64,000 nucleotides of DNA, from positions 1 to 64,000 of the forward strand of contig JAUCYS010000015.1 of NCBI GenBank assembly GCA_030373505.1, in the 5' to 3' direction. The position numbers and the translations under genes were made by a program. Source of the DNA: Parasphingorhabdus sp. Its GTDB lineage: Bacteria; Pseudomonadota; Alphaproteobacteria; Sphingomonadales; Sphingomonadaceae. A model generated the notes under the pieces. It was not told the origin of the DNA, made no database searches, and worked only from the letters and a program-made list of their open reading frames with translations. Positions 46,088-54,419 of the stretch are shown one piece after another; positions within the stretch are counted from its first letter, which is position 1, and each line of letters starts with the position of its first letter.

Positions 46088-46593
46088 AGCTCAAAATCGC
46101 TTGGTTCAGGCCAGTTCCAGAAACCTTGTTTTCCGGACATTGGGATAGGCTCATCCCAAAGTTCGATGTCAGTCAGAGGCCAGCCCCAATTGGCATGATC
46201 ATCACGATCACTATCATTGGCGCGGGCGACACCAAATTCTTCAGCAATTTCGAGGCCATTGCGGGGATCACCTAAAATTGCAGTTCCCAAACCACAAGAA
46301 AGTGGCAATGGCTTCCGGTATGGAAACCATGCGTCACCTAAAACTGGCAAAGCCTTTTCAGCAAATAAACAGGTTTCAGCAGCGCATGCTTTGAGTTCAT
46401 CGCAGTCATTGCGATGCTTAAGAACATTATAGAGATATGACGCCTCTTCCCGGTCTATTTTTCTCGCTGCAGCGTGGATTACAATTCGCTGGCCGACCAG
46501 TGATGGATATGCTTTCCACCGGCGAAATTCGTAGGGTTTTGCACCCGCCATGATTAGACTGGCCCACGGCTGCCAGATTGTTAGAGCTTTCAT
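46084..46593 (-). CDS. ASCH domain protein
   Basis: 169 residues. Begins KALTIWQPWASLIMAGAKPYEFR, the typical ASCH start (W-x-x-L/M...G-x-K-x-x-E-x-R), with RIVIHAAARK after it. ASCH folds are RNA-binding (PUA-like) and some hydrolyse N4-acetylcytidine; phage copies are common and mostly unstudied. Base composition is more AT-rich than the neighbours. Linked by 4-base overlaps on both sides. Confidence 0.85.
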   Translation of the reverse strand: MKALTIWQPWASLIMAGAKPYEFRRWKAYPSLVGQRIVIHAAARKIDREEASYLYNVLKHRNDCDELKACAAETCLFAEKALPVLGDAWFPYRKPLPLSCGLGTAILGDPRNGLEIAEEFGVARANDSDRDDHANWGWPLTDIELWDEPIPMSGKQGFWNWPEPSDFEL

Positions 46594-46847
46594 TTGCCAT
46601 ATCCCATCGCAATCAGCGCCTTTGCAACCAGGTGCCAGACATGTTTCGACAGGCGCGGGTGGCCGGTGACGGTGGCCTGGCGTTGAACAATCTGTCGATT
46701 GAGCTGTTCGGTGGATCTCCCGCGAAGCGTTTCAACCTGATAATCACCGTGATGTTTCGTGCCGCCGATATTGCAGATGTTCAGCCGGGCAATCTCGCTG
46801 ATCTCGCCGTCCACGGCGCTATGGAGCTCAAAGCGGACGACGATCAT
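46590..46847 (-). CDS. Small phage hypothetical protein
   Basis: 85 residues, start MIVVRFELHSAVDGEISEIA; basic C-terminal half (QLNRQIVQRQATVTGHPR, then LSKHVWHLVAKAL). ATGA overlaps with both neighbours support it. The small beta-strand start and conserved-looking RGRSTEQLN suggest a phage protein of known occurrence but unknown role. Confidence 0.75.
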   Translation of the reverse strand: MIVVRFELHSAVDGEISEIARLNICNIGGTKHHGDYQVETLRGRSTEQLNRQIVQRQATVTGHPRLSKHVWHLVAKALIAMGYGK

Positions 46848-47908
46848 GATGCCACCTGCGGAAAAGCATCATGGGTGCGACCGTCGAGTTGGCGCCCGGC
46901 CTTTTTCTTGCCCATACGTCGCATGGTTTCGTCGGTGTGCCGATCGGGGTGAGGCTTGCACTCGCCGGTCTCGATGCCGACGTAACGAATTGAATTGTGG
47001 AACTGGCGAATTGTGACTTCTTCACCGGAAGGATGCGGTGCATATTCCCCCCATTGCTTGAAGAAAAATGGAACATCGGCGGCTTCGCACTGATCGCGGA
47101 TCTGGCGTGCCCAGTCGGGGTGCATCGGGCGAGCAGTGTTTCCGCTTTCTCCGCCCAGGACGACCCAATCTATTGCAGAATCATAATCGACGACGCCAGC
47201 AATGGCGTCCCGTACGGCGCGTTGCCACCAAATATCGTCAAAATCGATCGATCCCAGCAACGGTTCACATGATAGCCACCGCACCGCTGCCGGGGTTTCC
47301 AAAAGGTCCGTGATCCGTTCGTCGGCGGCTTCTTGATCTTCGACCGATGTGCCGAGCCAGACGTTGGGCAAGATATTGCGCACGCGTTCGATAACAAGAT
47401 CACGGACCATGTCCGATTTTGCTGGATAGGTCGTGGTGACGCCGCCCGAAACCTGTTTTCCCAACTGCAGCGCCAGAGCGACGGCACAGCCACCAATGTT
47501 GCCCTGCATCGCAACCCTAGACAGCACATATTCCCGCATCCGGTCAGCCCGCTTGGTCAGGACCTGAAAAACGTGCTGCTGGCAAAGGGACATCACCGCG
47601 AACACTCGATCGATCCATTCATCCGGAACGCTCTCATGAAACAGATCGCCATGGGCGCAGACGAATATCATGCGCGGCTTTTTCCATTTTAGCGGCTGAT
47701 CGAGCCATGCTTCGTTGAACCGCACTTCACCGGTCCAGATATGCTTGCCAGCGGCGTTCTGGCGGGTCAGGCCAGCCCGCGACGGATGGTTTTTGAGGCG
47801 CGTCCCGGCCAGCGTCATGGCATAGCAATCCCGGCACCCGGCGCTTTTGACCGTGCAGCCGGTGATCGGATTCCAGGTTTCATCGGTCCATTCGATTTTG
47901 GTGCTCAT
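46844..47908 (-). CDS. Phage Gp37/Gp68-type (DUF5131) protein
   Basis: 354 residues from MSTKIEWTDETWNPITGC; the ATG at 47908 overlaps the next gene, so a longer frame to 48091 is rejected. Cysteines C18, C25, C28 (CTVKSAGCRDCYAM) form a CX6CX2C cluster that may bind iron-sulfur or zinc; GGESGNTARPMHPDW and FFFKQWGEY are conserved family blocks. Frequent in phages and plasmids; a radical-SAM-like activity has been suspected but not shown. Confidence 0.88.
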   Translation of the reverse strand: MSTKIEWTDETWNPITGCTVKSAGCRDCYAMTLAGTRLKNHPSRAGLTRQNAAGKHIWTGEVRFNEAWLDQPLKWKKPRMIFVCAHGDLFHESVPDEWIDRVFAVMSLCQQHVFQVLTKRADRMREYVLSRVAMQGNIGGCAVALALQLGKQVSGGVTTTYPAKSDMVRDLVIERVRNILPNVWLGTSVEDQEAADERITDLLETPAAVRWLSCEPLLGSIDFDDIWWQRAVRDAIAGVVDYDSAIDWVVLGGESGNTARPMHPDWARQIRDQCEAADVPFFFKQWGEYAPHPSGEEVTIRQFHNSIRYVGIETGECKPHPDRHTDETMRRMGKKKAGRQLDGRTHDAFPQVAS

Positions 47909-48225
47909 GATTGCACCTTCGGAACTTCCCGAACCAATACGGTCCGCCTGCCGACGTGATTGGGCTGACTGATCAGCTTTTCTTTTTCCATCCGGTCGAT
48001 CAGCTTCGCGGCCAGATTGAATCCGATCCGCAATTGGCGCTGAACGTAGCTGGTCGATGCCTTTTGCGTGGTGATGACCAGTTTGCAGCATGTCGGATAG
48101 AGATAATTTTCATCATGGGTTCGGCATTTCAGGCATCGATCAAAACCAACATCCTGTCCGTCGATCGATGGTGAAAGTACGAGTCCCCCACAATCTGTGC
48201 ATTTCTTTGAAGTGAAATCAGCCAT
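47905..48225 (-). CDS. Zinc-ribbon protein with FtsK gamma-type winged helix
   Basis: 106 residues. Cysteine pairs C9/C12 and C31/C34 form a zinc ribbon. Residues about 47-98 (LVITTQKASTSYVQRQLRIG, then FNLAAKLIDRMEKEKLIS) closely match the gamma domain of FtsK/SpoIIIE, which reads the KOPS sequences that orient chromosome pumping towards dif. There is no motor domain. The protein might bind KOPS-like sites on host or phage DNA to interfere with FtsK or act as a repressor; inference only. Confidence 0.82.
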   Translation of the reverse strand: MADFTSKKCTDCGGLVLSPSIDGQDVGFDRCLKCRTHDENYLYPTCCKLVITTQKASTSYVQRQLRIGFNLAAKLIDRMEKEKLISQPNHVGRRTVLVREVPKVQS

Positions 48226-48406
48226 GGAAATGCCCCCTCTTGAAAGCCGTGTTTGCCGCCAGAAAATTGTCGAAACCGGCCTGTTGTGCCGCCTTGTTCA
48301 GCGCGGCGGTGTATTGGATTTCCTCGGCTTTTTTGATCCGCTTCGCGAGGCGCTTGATGCCTCGGATCGTGCGCGGTTTCAGCTGGTCGATTGGCGTGCT
48401 AGGCAT
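48218..48406 (-). CDS. Small basic phage hypothetical protein
   Basis: 62 residues from MPSTPIDQLKPRTIRGIKRL; overlaps neighbours by 8 bases on each side, and a longer frame to 48595 only shadows the J-domain gene. The KRLAKRIKKAEEIQYTAALN and AAQQAGFDNFLAANTAF segments form a small helical domain seen in plasmid and phage proteins. Function unknown. Confidence 0.7.
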   Translation of the reverse strand: MPSTPIDQLKPRTIRGIKRLAKRIKKAEEIQYTAALNKAAQQAGFDNFLAANTAFKRGHFHG

Positions 48407-49013
48407 TGGCTTTCCTTCCCTGATCTCTGGCAGCATTGAGCCGGGCCATGGCGTCATCGCTGCCGCCGTGGTCGCTGTGTGCGGACTTCGCGAGTTCGCG
48501 CCATGCCGCGTTGATCTGGTCGATTGAGGCGCTGGACGGCACGCCCAGGACTTCAAACCATTGTTCGGGGGCCGGCAGGGCCTGATAACCGGCAAAGGCC
48601 TGCTTGACGCTTCCCACGCCCCAGCGGTCCATGCCGCGCAAGGCCTCTATATGTTTTGCGAGGGCGCAGATATTGTCCGCTACCCGATCCCATTTGTCGC
48701 AAGCCAGTGATGTCGGCTGACCGTCGAGATTGAAATAGACGGCAACGCCGGAATCTTCCGGGTCCGAAGCGGATGATTTTATGCTTCCGTCAAGATTTCG
48801 TGGCATATTGGATGACAAAAGTTCATCGACCGCGCCCAGGCGATCCAGTTCACCCTGCAGCCGCTTTTCAGCGTCGCGAACGGTCAACTCTTTGGTGACC
48901 ATCCATTTTCCGTCACGAACCTTTTTTGAAAACTGGGCTCTTTTGCGTTCATGGACAGGTGTTCTCGGCCATCCGGCAGGCCAGCTTAGCGGGTGTGGTT
49001 TTTCCATTTTCAA
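48399..49013 (-). CDS. J-domain-like phage protein with altered HPD motif
   Basis: 204 residues. The C-terminal ~50 residues look like a J domain (WFEVLGVPSSASIDQINAAW, then RELAKSAHSDHGGS and AMARLNAARDQ), but the essential HPD is HSD (H179-S180-D181). Changing the proline usually weakens DnaK stimulation, so it may be a J-like docking module. The N-terminal part is basic and unrecognised. Confidence 0.78.
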   Translation of the reverse strand: MKMEKPHPLSWPAGWPRTPVHERKRAQFSKKVRDGKWMVTKELTVRDAEKRLQGELDRLGAVDELLSSNMPRNLDGSIKSSASDPEDSGVAVYFNLDGQPTSLACDKWDRVADNICALAKHIEALRGMDRWGVGSVKQAFAGYQALPAPEQWFEVLGVPSSASIDQINAAWRELAKSAHSDHGGSDDAMARLNAARDQGRKANA

Positions 49014-49375
49014 TCCTCTCTCTGAAACAGTTCTTCCTGAATCGCGCCGGCTTCGCGCTGGGCGATGTCGAGTTCGAGCGCGTCATAGGCGGCGCAGGCA
49101 TAGGCCATTGCTTCGGCCGCTTTCTTTTGCGCATGGCGCAGCATCGCGGTGCCGCGGCCGATATCTTCCTGGGCATGGATCAATTCGCTCTGCGCCCTGC
49201 GCAGCAAGCGGGCCGGGGTTTCGACCAGATCACTGGCAGCATCATGGCCATAGAGAATGATCTGGCGCGCGCGCCGTTCGGTGCAGGCGGCCATGCCGGG
49301 GCTGTGTGCCAGGGCATGGATATCCCGCCCGATCTGGGCCTTTACGCCATTGTCGATGTCGCGTTGCTGGATCAT
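49010..49375 (-). CDS. Phage hypothetical protein, helical
   Basis: 121 residues, mostly helical, with ETPARLLRRAQSELIHAQED and a long Ala/Glu-rich helix after it (coiled coil likely, about 60-118). No recognised domain. Overlaps both neighbours by 4 bases inside the leftward early operon. Confidence 0.7.
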   Translation of the reverse strand: MIQQRDIDNGVKAQIGRDIHALAHSPGMAACTERRARQIILYGHDAASDLVETPARLLRRAQSELIHAQEDIGRGTAMLRHAQKKAAEAMAYACAAYDALELDIAQREAGAIQEELFQRED

Positions 49376-49806
49376 GCCGGCATGTCCTCGACCGGGATCA
49401 TGTTGCCAAAATAGTCGGGGGCGTAGTCCCGTTCTTTCTGCAGCCAGTGCCGAACGTCCGCCTTGCGCTTTTCCTCGCGCTCGATGCTGCGGCGGGTGAT
49501 TTCATCATCGCTGCAATTGGGATCCTTTGCCCGATCGCCAAATTCGAACCGTCGGCCGCCGAAATTGCGATTGTCGACCATATCCGCCCGGCCATCGGGA
49601 TAGGCGTTCATGAAGCCGCTATATTTTTCGAAGGTGGTCCGTTTGATCATGCATCCGGACAGCGCGCGATGGATGGCACTGTTGCCGATCACTTCCATCG
49701 AAAGCCGGGTCGGCGGGATCCGGTGCACGGTGAGATAGCGTTGCAGCCGGTTCTGAAATTCTTCCAGTTCCTGACCGGTTACCCAAAAGTCGCCGCGGGC
49801 GCTCAT
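49372..49806 (-). CDS. Phage hypothetical protein
   Basis: 144 residues; I choose MSARGDFWVTGQELEEFQNR at 49806 because it overlaps the preceding small gene as ATGA, although an ATG at 49815 exists. GNSAIHRALSGCMIKRTTFEKY resembles a DNA-binding helix pair that would pick up phage regulators; the C-terminus is rich in charged residues. Function unknown. Confidence 0.68.
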   Translation of the reverse strand: MSARGDFWVTGQELEEFQNRLQRYLTVHRIPPTRLSMEVIGNSAIHRALSGCMIKRTTFEKYSGFMNAYPDGRADMVDNRNFGGRRFEFGDRAKDPNCSDDEITRRSIEREEKRKADVRHWLQKERDYAPDYFGNMIPVEDMPA

Positions 49807-49907
49807 GACAGGCACCGCGAAACCCAGATAGCATGGATGGCGATCATCGCCGCGCCAAAGCCGGCAACGGCCATCCCGCGCATGGGAGATAGTTTAAACA
49901 GGGACAT
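49803..49907 (-). CDS. Very small membrane-like protein
   Basis: 34 residues, MSLFKLSPMRGMAVAGFGAA onward, with one hydrophobic segment (about 12-30) after a positively charged start. Begins two bases after the primase stop and ends in an ATGA overlap with the next gene, so it fits the operon spacing. Could be a small phage membrane peptide; may also be chance. Confidence 0.5.
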   Translation of the reverse strand: MSLFKLSPMRGMAVAGFGAAMIAIHAIWVSRCLS

Positions 49908-49909
49908 GG

Positions 49910-52570
49910 TCAGGGCCTTTCCTTCTTGTGAAACGGGTTTTCGAAGATCCAGCAATGCGCACGCTTGTCGCCGCCGGCGTTGACCGTCTTGGCGGCAATG
50001 AACTTGCGGGATTTGGAACTGCGCAGATGTTTTTTCAGTTCAGTTATATTGATCGGTGTCAGGCCAAGCCCGCGCACCCGCTGATCAAAATGGTTCAGAT
50101 TGATCGCAATTTCCTGGGGATTCAGGGATGAGTTTATAGGGTGCGTGGCATTGACTTCCCGGCTGCTGATAAATTCATATGCTTCCCAAAAATCGGCAAC
50201 AATCGGATGATCGCTGCGCACCGCGTCCTGGCGATCGCGGGCCATCTGGTCGACAAAGTCATGGGCCATGTTGCGCCAGGCCTGCGAAATATCGAAAATA
50301 GCACCCAGCGCGGTTATCGCCGCGTGCAGCTGAGCATGGTTTTTTATCAGGCGGCCGTTGCGCAATTCGGGAAATTTCTCGAGGCGCTTTTCGTGGACAG
50401 CAAAGGCATCGCGATAGGCCTTGAGATAGTTTTTTTCGCGCAATGTCGCCTGGATGATGAAACCGGATATCGGTTCGACCGGCCAATTTTCTATCCGGTT
50501 CGCGGCTTCCTTGGTCGCTTCGTTCCAATCCGCCTTGTCAAAGGCGATATGCAATATCCGTTCAAGGATTGCGGGCGAGGCATCGGTGTCGGCATTTTGC
50601 GAAATGACCAGGGCACCGCGAAACGGTTCTTCCATGGTTTCATTGCCGCCATTTTTGAAGGCGCGTGGCCGAAAGGAACGGCCGTTATAGAGATCCTTCA
50701 ATTCATCGAAGTTGAACCGTCGATTGTGCGGCGTGTCCTGGTCTCGATCGCCCTCAAGCAATACGACTGGCAGATTGGAGACCTTGTTGAAATTCCGACC
50801 GACCGCCGCTGGCGTTGCCTTGGCCGGGTCGAATCCTTCATAGCCATCGCGGCCGCACAGCTTCCACAGAAACTCGATGATGGTTGATTTTCCGGTACCG
50901 GGGATGCCGACGGTTTCGAGAAAGGGTAAGGATTTTTGTTCCTTGCGGATCTGGACGGCAAAATAGCTTTGCACCCAGAAAGCCAGCACCACGAGACCTT
51001 TGGCACCCCATGCCGTCATCAGGTGCGGCAACCATTTCATATCCAGCTGATCCGGGTTCCATTCGATCGAGACCAGCTGTTCGGGCGAGCGCAATTTTGC
51101 GGCCTGGCTGCCAAAGTCAAAATAATCTTCGCTGTTCAGTTTGAAGACGCGGCCGCCGCGCACCGCATGTTTTGGAAACAGCCAGGCCTTGTGCCCTGGC
51201 GAATAGCCAAAATAGGCAATCGGTTCGACCGACTTCATGTCGCGGGTCTGGTTCTTGATGATCCGGTCGAGGGTGAATGTGCTGCCGGTGAACATGCCGG
51301 AAAAGGCGAACAGGCGTTTCTTGAAATCGGTGGCACTGGTCATTGCACCGTTGGAAAAACGGCCCTTTACCGTCGGCTGCTTGCCGGGGAAATTCATCTG
51401 CAGAAAATAGTTGGTTTCATCGAGCGCTTCATCGCGTTCGCGGTACAATATCCGGAAGGTGCAATTGGCGATCTCGCGGATCTGCAGCGCCTGTTTGATG
51501 GCGGTTTCGTTGTCCGATCCTTCCTCTTCGGCCTTGGCAATCTGGGTCTTGTTGACGTCGACCCAATATGTGCGGGTCGCATGGGTGATCGAAAAGCTGA
51601 GCCCGCCGAACCGGCTGTAGATCAGGAAGGCCTTTTCGGCGGCGCTTTCGGCGATGGTGATTTTGCCGTTGTAGAGATAATCGTCGATATCGCTGTCGGT
51701 GAGCTTTTCCGACTGCAGCAGATCGTTCCAGTCCTGTTTGCTGCCCTCGCCATCGGAACGGACCTGGGCGGCGGTGGTGCTCCATCCTTCTTTGCGCGCG
51801 CGGATGACATATTGGCGGGTATAGCGGACGCCCGCTGCGCCCACGTCAAAGGCAAAGACCAGTTCCGGGGTGCGGCCGTCGGTCAGCGCATCGCGAAGCG
51901 CCTTCAGCGCATGTTCTGGCCAGACATTGACCGTCATGTTGGATATCGCGATATCTTCGGAGCATGTGTCTTTGGCGCTGGTCCGGAACGCCTGGTTCAG
52001 CGCCATGGCATCAAAAATACCTTCGCAGATCCATATCCGCCGGGCCCGCGCCAGCGTTTCAAATGTGACCGCCGGCGGCAACCACCAATGGCCGCCCCAT
52101 GACGAACCAAATTTGAACCGGGCCTTTTTGTCGAAACGCCCGGGCTGATCGATCAGCCGTTCCCACCAGGCATCATTTGGCAGCGCAAAGCGGATCGTCG
52201 CCGTTGTCTGGCCAGATTTCTTGTCGTGATATTGTTCCTGGCTGTAGCAGCCGCGCAGCCCCTGTATATCGAGGCCCCGCCCGTGCCCCAGATAAGCGTC
52301 GGCGGCGGCATTGGGATCCTGTTCCGACTGTTCAAAGCGGTTCGACCAGCTGTCGAATATTTCGGGAAAGAGCGAGCGGACAGATGCTTCATAGCCGCAA
52401 CGGTCGGCGCGGCCGCATTTCAGAACCTTTGGCGTTTCCGCATGGATGAAAAGTTCCTGCTTGCCGCACTCCGGACAACGGCCTTGCTGGTACCATTTAC
52501 CGGTGTCTTTTTTGAATGCAAATTCCTGTTTCAACCGGGATTGCACTTCTTTGATGATTTGTGAATCCAC
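49910..52570 (-). CDS. Phage primase-helicase (zinc finger, Toprim, P-loop ATPase)
   Basis: 886 residues. Zinc-binding C32, C35, C52, C58; Toprim domain with ICEGIFDAMALN (E183) and VFAFDVGAAG (D242); a DUF927/helicase-like C-terminal half with Walker A GIPGTGKS at 555-562 and Walker B VVLLEGDRD near 603. Primes and unwinds phage DNA, so replication is by this enzyme rather than by the P2-type rolling-circle gpA. Largest gene of the early region. Confidence 0.9.
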   Translation of the reverse strand: MDSQIIKEVQSRLKQEFAFKKDTGKWYQQGRCPECGKQELFIHAETPKVLKCGRADRCGYEASVRSLFPEIFDSWSNRFEQSEQDPNAAADAYLGHGRGLDIQGLRGCYSQEQYHDKKSGQTTATIRFALPNDAWWERLIDQPGRFDKKARFKFGSSWGGHWWLPPAVTFETLARARRIWICEGIFDAMALNQAFRTSAKDTCSEDIAISNMTVNVWPEHALKALRDALTDGRTPELVFAFDVGAAGVRYTRQYVIRARKEGWSTTAAQVRSDGEGSKQDWNDLLQSEKLTDSDIDDYLYNGKITIAESAAEKAFLIYSRFGGLSFSITHATRTYWVDVNKTQIAKAEEEGSDNETAIKQALQIREIANCTFRILYRERDEALDETNYFLQMNFPGKQPTVKGRFSNGAMTSATDFKKRLFAFSGMFTGSTFTLDRIIKNQTRDMKSVEPIAYFGYSPGHKAWLFPKHAVRGGRVFKLNSEDYFDFGSQAAKLRSPEQLVSIEWNPDQLDMKWLPHLMTAWGAKGLVVLAFWVQSYFAVQIRKEQKSLPFLETVGIPGTGKSTIIEFLWKLCGRDGYEGFDPAKATPAAVGRNFNKVSNLPVVLLEGDRDQDTPHNRRFNFDELKDLYNGRSFRPRAFKNGGNETMEEPFRGALVISQNADTDASPAILERILHIAFDKADWNEATKEAANRIENWPVEPISGFIIQATLREKNYLKAYRDAFAVHEKRLEKFPELRNGRLIKNHAQLHAAITALGAIFDISQAWRNMAHDFVDQMARDRQDAVRSDHPIVADFWEAYEFISSREVNATHPINSSLNPQEIAINLNHFDQRVRGLGLTPINITELKKHLRSSKSRKFIAAKTVNAGGDKRAHCWIFENPFHKKERP

Positions 52571-52620
52571 AATTACTCCGGATATATTTGTTGCATGGGC
52601 CGCGACACGTTCGGGCCATG

Positions 52621-52953
52621 TCAGATTTCAAAATGATGCTGTCGATCTTCCGGCTTTGGTGCCGGGAGCGCCGGTTTGGGCACTTCGTACATCGGCAAAT
52701 CGAGATCAGGCCGGGGACAGGCGCTGGGCGATATTCCATGGACCAGCGTCAGGGAGGCCTTCCAGCTGAACCCGCAGACGATATTCTGGCAAAGATAGTA
52801 GATGTCACGATAGGTGGGCGTGATCTGGGCCGAACTGCGGATCCGCGATTTGTGACCGCAATGCGGACAGATCATGTTCGGCAGATTCGGCGATGTATTC
52901 AATTCGCTCTGGCTGATCTCGCCTTCTGAAACGCTCTTGTCTCCCCCGGCCAT
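52621..52953 (-). CDS. Ogr/Delta-type late transcription activator
   Basis: 110 residues. Zinc-binding C29-X2-C32 and C55-X4-C60 with RSSAQITPTYRDIYYLCQN between them, the Ogr/Delta signature. In P2 and P4 these proteins bind upstream of late promoters and contact RNA polymerase alpha. It fits the P2-like tail genes further right, although it sits here in the early operon behind the CII-like gene. Confidence 0.92.
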   Translation of the reverse strand: MAGGDKSVSEGEISQSELNTSPNLPNMICPHCGHKSRIRSSAQITPTYRDIYYLCQNIVCGFSWKASLTLVHGISPSACPRPDLDLPMYEVPKPALPAPKPEDRQHHFEI

Positions 52954-52956
52954 TGT

Positions 52957-53436
52957 TCAATCATCCACCAGCTGCTTGAGCGCTTCGACCAGGCCGGCGG
53001 TGACGCGCAAAAGATCGAAACATTCGGTAATCGCGCCGCGCGCCTCGTCGCCGTCAATCGTGCCGTCGGCCAGCGCATCGAGAATATGCTTGCTGACATC
53101 TCCCAATTCCTTGGACATCGCGCCGATATATTTCATCAACTGCAGCGGCTTGGGCTTCTCACCGGGCAGCTGCACCAGGACATAGCCATTCTGGTTGGCC
53201 AGATAGCGGGTGATCAGCGGATGTCCGCCCTGCCCGACGGTGCGCTCTTCAAGCCTGCGCACGTCGCGCAGCGGGATGCTATCGCGATCGTTCGGGCTTT
53301 GATAGCGGGCGATCTGGCTTTTGCTCTTGCCAGTGAAATAGGAGGCGTTTTTCAGGCCGCCGACCTGTTCGACCAGCTTGCGGACCAGCTGCGCTTCATG
53401 CTGTTCCATCGGGGAGAGCGGGGAAATATCACTCAT
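52957..53436 (-). CDS. Phage regulatory HTH protein (CII-like)
   Basis: 159 residues from MSDISPLSPMEQHEAQLVRK at 53436; the longer frame to 53604 overlaps the neighbouring small gene and is rejected. LVEQVGGLKNASYFTGKSKSQ followed by IARYQSPNDRDSIP is a helix-turn-helix with the recognition helix reading SKSQIARY; the rest is helical. It resembles CII-type regulators of prophages by position and layout; not certain. Confidence 0.75.
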   Translation of the reverse strand: MSDISPLSPMEQHEAQLVRKLVEQVGGLKNASYFTGKSKSQIARYQSPNDRDSIPLRDVRRLEERTVGQGGHPLITRYLANQNGYVLVQLPGEKPKPLQLMKYIGAMSKELGDVSKHILDALADGTIDGDEARGAITECFDLLRVTAGLVEALKQLVDD

Positions 53437-53617
53437 GGCCCAGAACCCCCACAGCTTTCTTAAGTTCGCGGGCCAACAGATCGACGGCACCGGCATGTTG
53501 CATGGTCGGTCCTGAAAGATCCGGATAGCGACCGCGATAGGGCCTTGCTGGCCCGGTGGTTTGAGCGGCTTCCCGATTTGCCCAGATGACAAGCTGTTCT
53601 GCACTGACCACGCTCAT
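53429..53617 (-). CDS. Small phage hypothetical protein
   Basis: 62 residues, start MSVVSAEQLVIWANREAAQT. ATGA overlap with the gene before it and 8-base overlap with the gene after it favour a real gene. ELKKAVGVLGHE at the end is helical. No family recognised. Confidence 0.65.
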   Translation of the reverse strand: MSVVSAEQLVIWANREAAQTTGPARPYRGRYPDLSGPTMQHAGAVDLLARELKKAVGVLGHE

Positions 53618-53967
53618 GACTGCAGCAACCGGGACAGATATTTGGGATCAAGGCCGGTGAACTGGCCCAGCGCATGCAGAAATTCATCGCGGATCATATC
53701 GCGCTGTTCCACGGCCACTTCATATTGATCGATCTTGGCCGGATCGACAAAGCATAGTCCGGCGCGGCTGTTCATATAGCCGTTTGCCATTTCGAGCCTC
53801 AGCGCCGCGTGTTTCAGCGCCGGTTTCTGGGCAGAAAGTGAAACCCGCGCCGTCATCGGGGAAGATGGTAATTCGGCGCGGGTTATCAGCGGGTCATCCA
53901 GCTGATCTGTGAAACAGGGAAAGGCGCAAGGAGTTTGGGTCGGCGATGCACAGTTTATGGCACTCAT
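53614..53967 (-). CDS. Phage hypothetical protein after cro
   Basis: 117 residues from MSAINCASPTQTPCAFPCFT at 53967; the upstream extension to 54138 reads through a gap region and looks non-coding. The second half (LKHAALRLEMANGYMNSRAG, then QYEVAVEQRDMIRDEFLHAL) is helical and well formed. A start at MTARVSLSAQK is another option. Function unknown. Confidence 0.6.
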   Translation of the reverse strand: MSAINCASPTQTPCAFPCFTDQLDDPLITRAELPSSPMTARVSLSAQKPALKHAALRLEMANGYMNSRAGLCFVDPAKIDQYEVAVEQRDMIRDEFLHALGQFTGLDPKYLSRLLQS

Positions 53968-54134
53968 GCAGACGAATTCGGCGGAATATTGATCGAATTC
54001 ATCGAATTCGAAGTTCCAGGGCCGAACCGTGCCAAGGGGAAAAAATGCGAAAAATCCCCCTGACACGGCCCCGCCCCGTCGTTTAGTCCCAAAGTTGCAA
54101 CCCGAAGGACTAGACGAAAAGGAATGAGATTGGA

Positions 54135-54419
54135 TCATATGCCCGCCACCGGGGTGTCCATGTCGACCGCCAGAAAGCGTTCGCGCTGTTCCGGCGTTGG
54201 CGCCAGATCGACCGGATAAATGTCTGGCCGCAATTCATGGCGCGAAATGCCGAACAGCTTTTCAACCGTCAGGACATGTTCAGCTGGCAGCTTTTTCGAT
54301 GACTGCAACCATTTCCAGACCGTGGTTTGGGCAACACCAAGTTTCTTGGCAAAATTGCGCTGGGATCGGGCGGCGGTGACCGCGGCCTGAAGGGCTTTAT
54401 AGGGCGTTTTCTTTTCCAT
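54135..54419 (-). CDS. Cro-like HTH regulator (YdaS-type)
   Basis: 94 residues; HTH at about 20-45 (RNFAKKLGVAQTTVWKWLQS). Divergent from the CI-like gene across an 86-base operator region, so it is the Cro-type switch of the leftward early operon. The ATG has no Shine-Dalgarno. A TTGACA -35 box (54451-54456, minus strand) and a TACTTT-like -10 about 7 bases before the ATG suggest a leaderless message. Confidence 0.85.
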   Translation of the reverse strand: MEKKTPYKALQAAVTAARSQRNFAKKLGVAQTTVWKWLQSSKKLPAEHVLTVEKLFGISRHELRPDIYPVDLAPTPEQRERFLAVDMDTPVAGI

